DNA from: Streptomyces sp. TP-A0356
Lineage (GTDB): Bacteria > Actinomycetota > Actinomycetes > Streptomycetales > Streptomycetaceae
Assembly (NCBI RefSeq): GCF_001417775.1
Contig: NZ_BBZJ01000020.1
Coordinates: 124,001 to 188,000 of the forward strand
Direction: 5' to 3'
Length of the DNA: 64,000 nucleotides
The translations under genes were made by a program, and so were the position numbers. Of the stretch, positions 63,235-64,000 are shown piece by piece (the first letter of the stretch is position 1; the number at the start of each line of letters is the position of its first letter). The notes beneath the pieces are model-generated. The model saw only the letters and a list, made by a program, of their open reading frames with translations. It was not told where the DNA came from and ran no database searches.

Positions 63235-64000
63235 ATGGCCGCCGGATACCTGGAGATCCTCAGGGTGAGGCACGCCGCGCGCCTGCTCGCCGGGACGCTC
63301 GTGGGACGGCTGCCGAGCGCGACGGCGGCGATCGCCGTGGTGCTGTTCGTGCGCGCCGAGGGCGGCACGTACAGCCTGGCCGGGGCGCTCGCCGCGGTGT
63401 ACGGGGTGGCCAACGCCGTGGGGCAGCCGCTGCTGGGCCGGCTCGTCGACCTGTACGGCCAGCCGCGCGTTCAGTTGCCGGCCGCGCTCGTCTCCGCGCT
63501 GGCCATGACGGTCTTCGCCCTGACGGGCGTGGAGCCGCTCGTGGTGGCGTACGCCGCCATGGTGGTCGCGGGGCTGTTCACGCCGCCCCTCGAGGGCGGT
63601 CTGCGTGCCCTGTGGCCGGTCGTGCTGCGCCGGGAGGAGCAGGTGCACACGGCGTACGCGATGGACGCGGTCGCCCAGGAGGTGATGTTCACGGTGGGGC
63701 CGTTGCTGGTGACCGTGTGTGCGTCGCTGTGGTCCGCCGGTGCCGCGCTCGTCCTGCTGAACGTCATCGGTGTGCTGGGGGCGCTGTCGGTGGTGCTCTC
63801 GCCGCCCTCGCGCGACTGGCGCTCGGCGCCGCGCGAGGCACACTGGCTGGGGGCCCTGCGTTCGCCGGGGCTCCTGGCGCTTCTGGGCTCGTTCCTGTTC
63901 GTCGGGATCGCGCTGGGCTCCATCACGGTCGCGGCGGTGTCGTACGCCGACGGGCACGGCGGTGACGCGGTGTACGGCTGGCTGATGGCCGCGCTGGGGC
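63235..64000 (+). CDS. MFS transporter, N-terminal part (cut by window edge)
   Basis: The first 255 residues of a major-facilitator transporter, open at the window end. About seven hydrophobic segments are visible, and the loop between helices 2 and 3 has GQPLLGRLVDLYGQPRV, the MFS motif A pattern. It is divergent from a LacI-type regulator that probably controls it. I prefer ATG 63235, with GGGAAGGG seven bases upstream, to ATG 63229. The substrate is unknown; regulator type hints at a sugar or related compound. Confidence 0.82.
   Translation, partial: MAAGYLEILRVRHAARLLAGTLVGRLPSATAAIAVVLFVRAEGGTYSLAGALAAVYGVANAVGQPLLGRLVDLYGQPRVQLPAALVSALAMTVFALTGVEPLVVAYAAMVVAGLFTPPLEGGLRALWPVVLRREEQVHTAYAMDAVAQEVMFTVGPLLVTVCASLWSAGAALVLLNVIGVLGALSVVLSPPSRDWRSAPREAHWLGALRSPGLLALLGSFLFVGIALGSITVAAVSYADGHGGDAVYGWLMAALG

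Overview
The window is a high-GC actinobacterial chromosome segment, and gene content points firmly to Streptomyces. It carries a short/long chaplin pair (chpH, chpC), mycothiol ligase (mshC), the Pup-proteasome locus (arc, dop, pup, prcB, prcA), an F420-type oxidoreductase, GTG starts and several apparently leaderless genes. From memory, the order resembles the Streptomyces coelicolor region SCO1640-SCO1685 in reverse. Parts of the order (phosphatase, DUF3090, SCO1664-like kinase, mshC, PAC2, metH, RecB-like, trmI, arc, dop, pup, prcB, prcA) also recall Mycobacterium tuberculosis Rv2135c-Rv2109c. So most of this is conserved core chromosome, not a mobile region.

Layout. 1-4.9 kb: Nudix hydrolase fragment, DMT exporter, FAD dehydrogenase, and a two-gene exported molybdoenzyme/cytochrome b unit. 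5.0-9.8 kb: an idonate/gluconate catabolic operon (kinase, permease, SDR, zinc dehydrogenase) divergent from its FadR/GntR regulator. 10-13.9 kb: YchJ, DUF1876, a phosphoribosyltransferase-hydrolase fusion, CapA-like and DUF5709 proteins. 14-18.2 kb: PolX, then a small accessory-looking islet (remnant dehydrogenase, HxlR regulator, membrane protein, alpha/beta hydrolase) ending at tRNA-Leu(GAG). 18.4-22.3 kb: M20 peptidase, chaplins, small conserved genes. 22.4-29 kb: degenerate RecD-like protein, aldo/keto reductase, LLM oxidoreductase, ferritin-like protein, CorA. 29.3-34.1 kb: phosphatase, DUF3090, kinase-like protein, mshC and PAC2. 34.3-41.6 kb: FadR regulator, nucleoside phosphorylase with a decayed amidohydrolase, and the glycerol operon glpF-glpK-glpD with gylR. 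41.9-50.1 kb: metH, HAD phosphatase, two tandem lipoprotein substrate-binding proteins. 50.2-55.3 kb: orphan response regulator, RecB-like nuclease, site-2 protease, trmI, secreted protein. 55.4-62 kb: ferredoxin and the Pup-proteasome genes, interrupted by a decayed endonuclease VII gene. 62-64 kb: LacI regulator divergent from an MFS transporter cut by the window end.

Functional units. GntR and its operator likely control gluconate/idonate use; GylR and its palindromes likely control glycerol uptake, phosphorylation and oxidation. The arc/dop/pup/prcBA genes form a complete pupylation-dependent proteasome apart from the ligase pafA, which is not in view. The phosphatase/DUF3090/kinase-like trio next to mshC is the best candidate for an undescribed system. 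Other points of interest are a roughly 164-bp imperfect palindrome between corA and the phosphatase gene, a hydrolase domain whose nucleophile serine is replaced by glycine, a RecD-like protein without recognisable ATPase motifs, two clear pseudogenes, and a recurring TAGGCT -10 box 6-7 nt before ATG codons. I saw no insertion sequence, prophage, CRISPR array or biosynthetic cluster.
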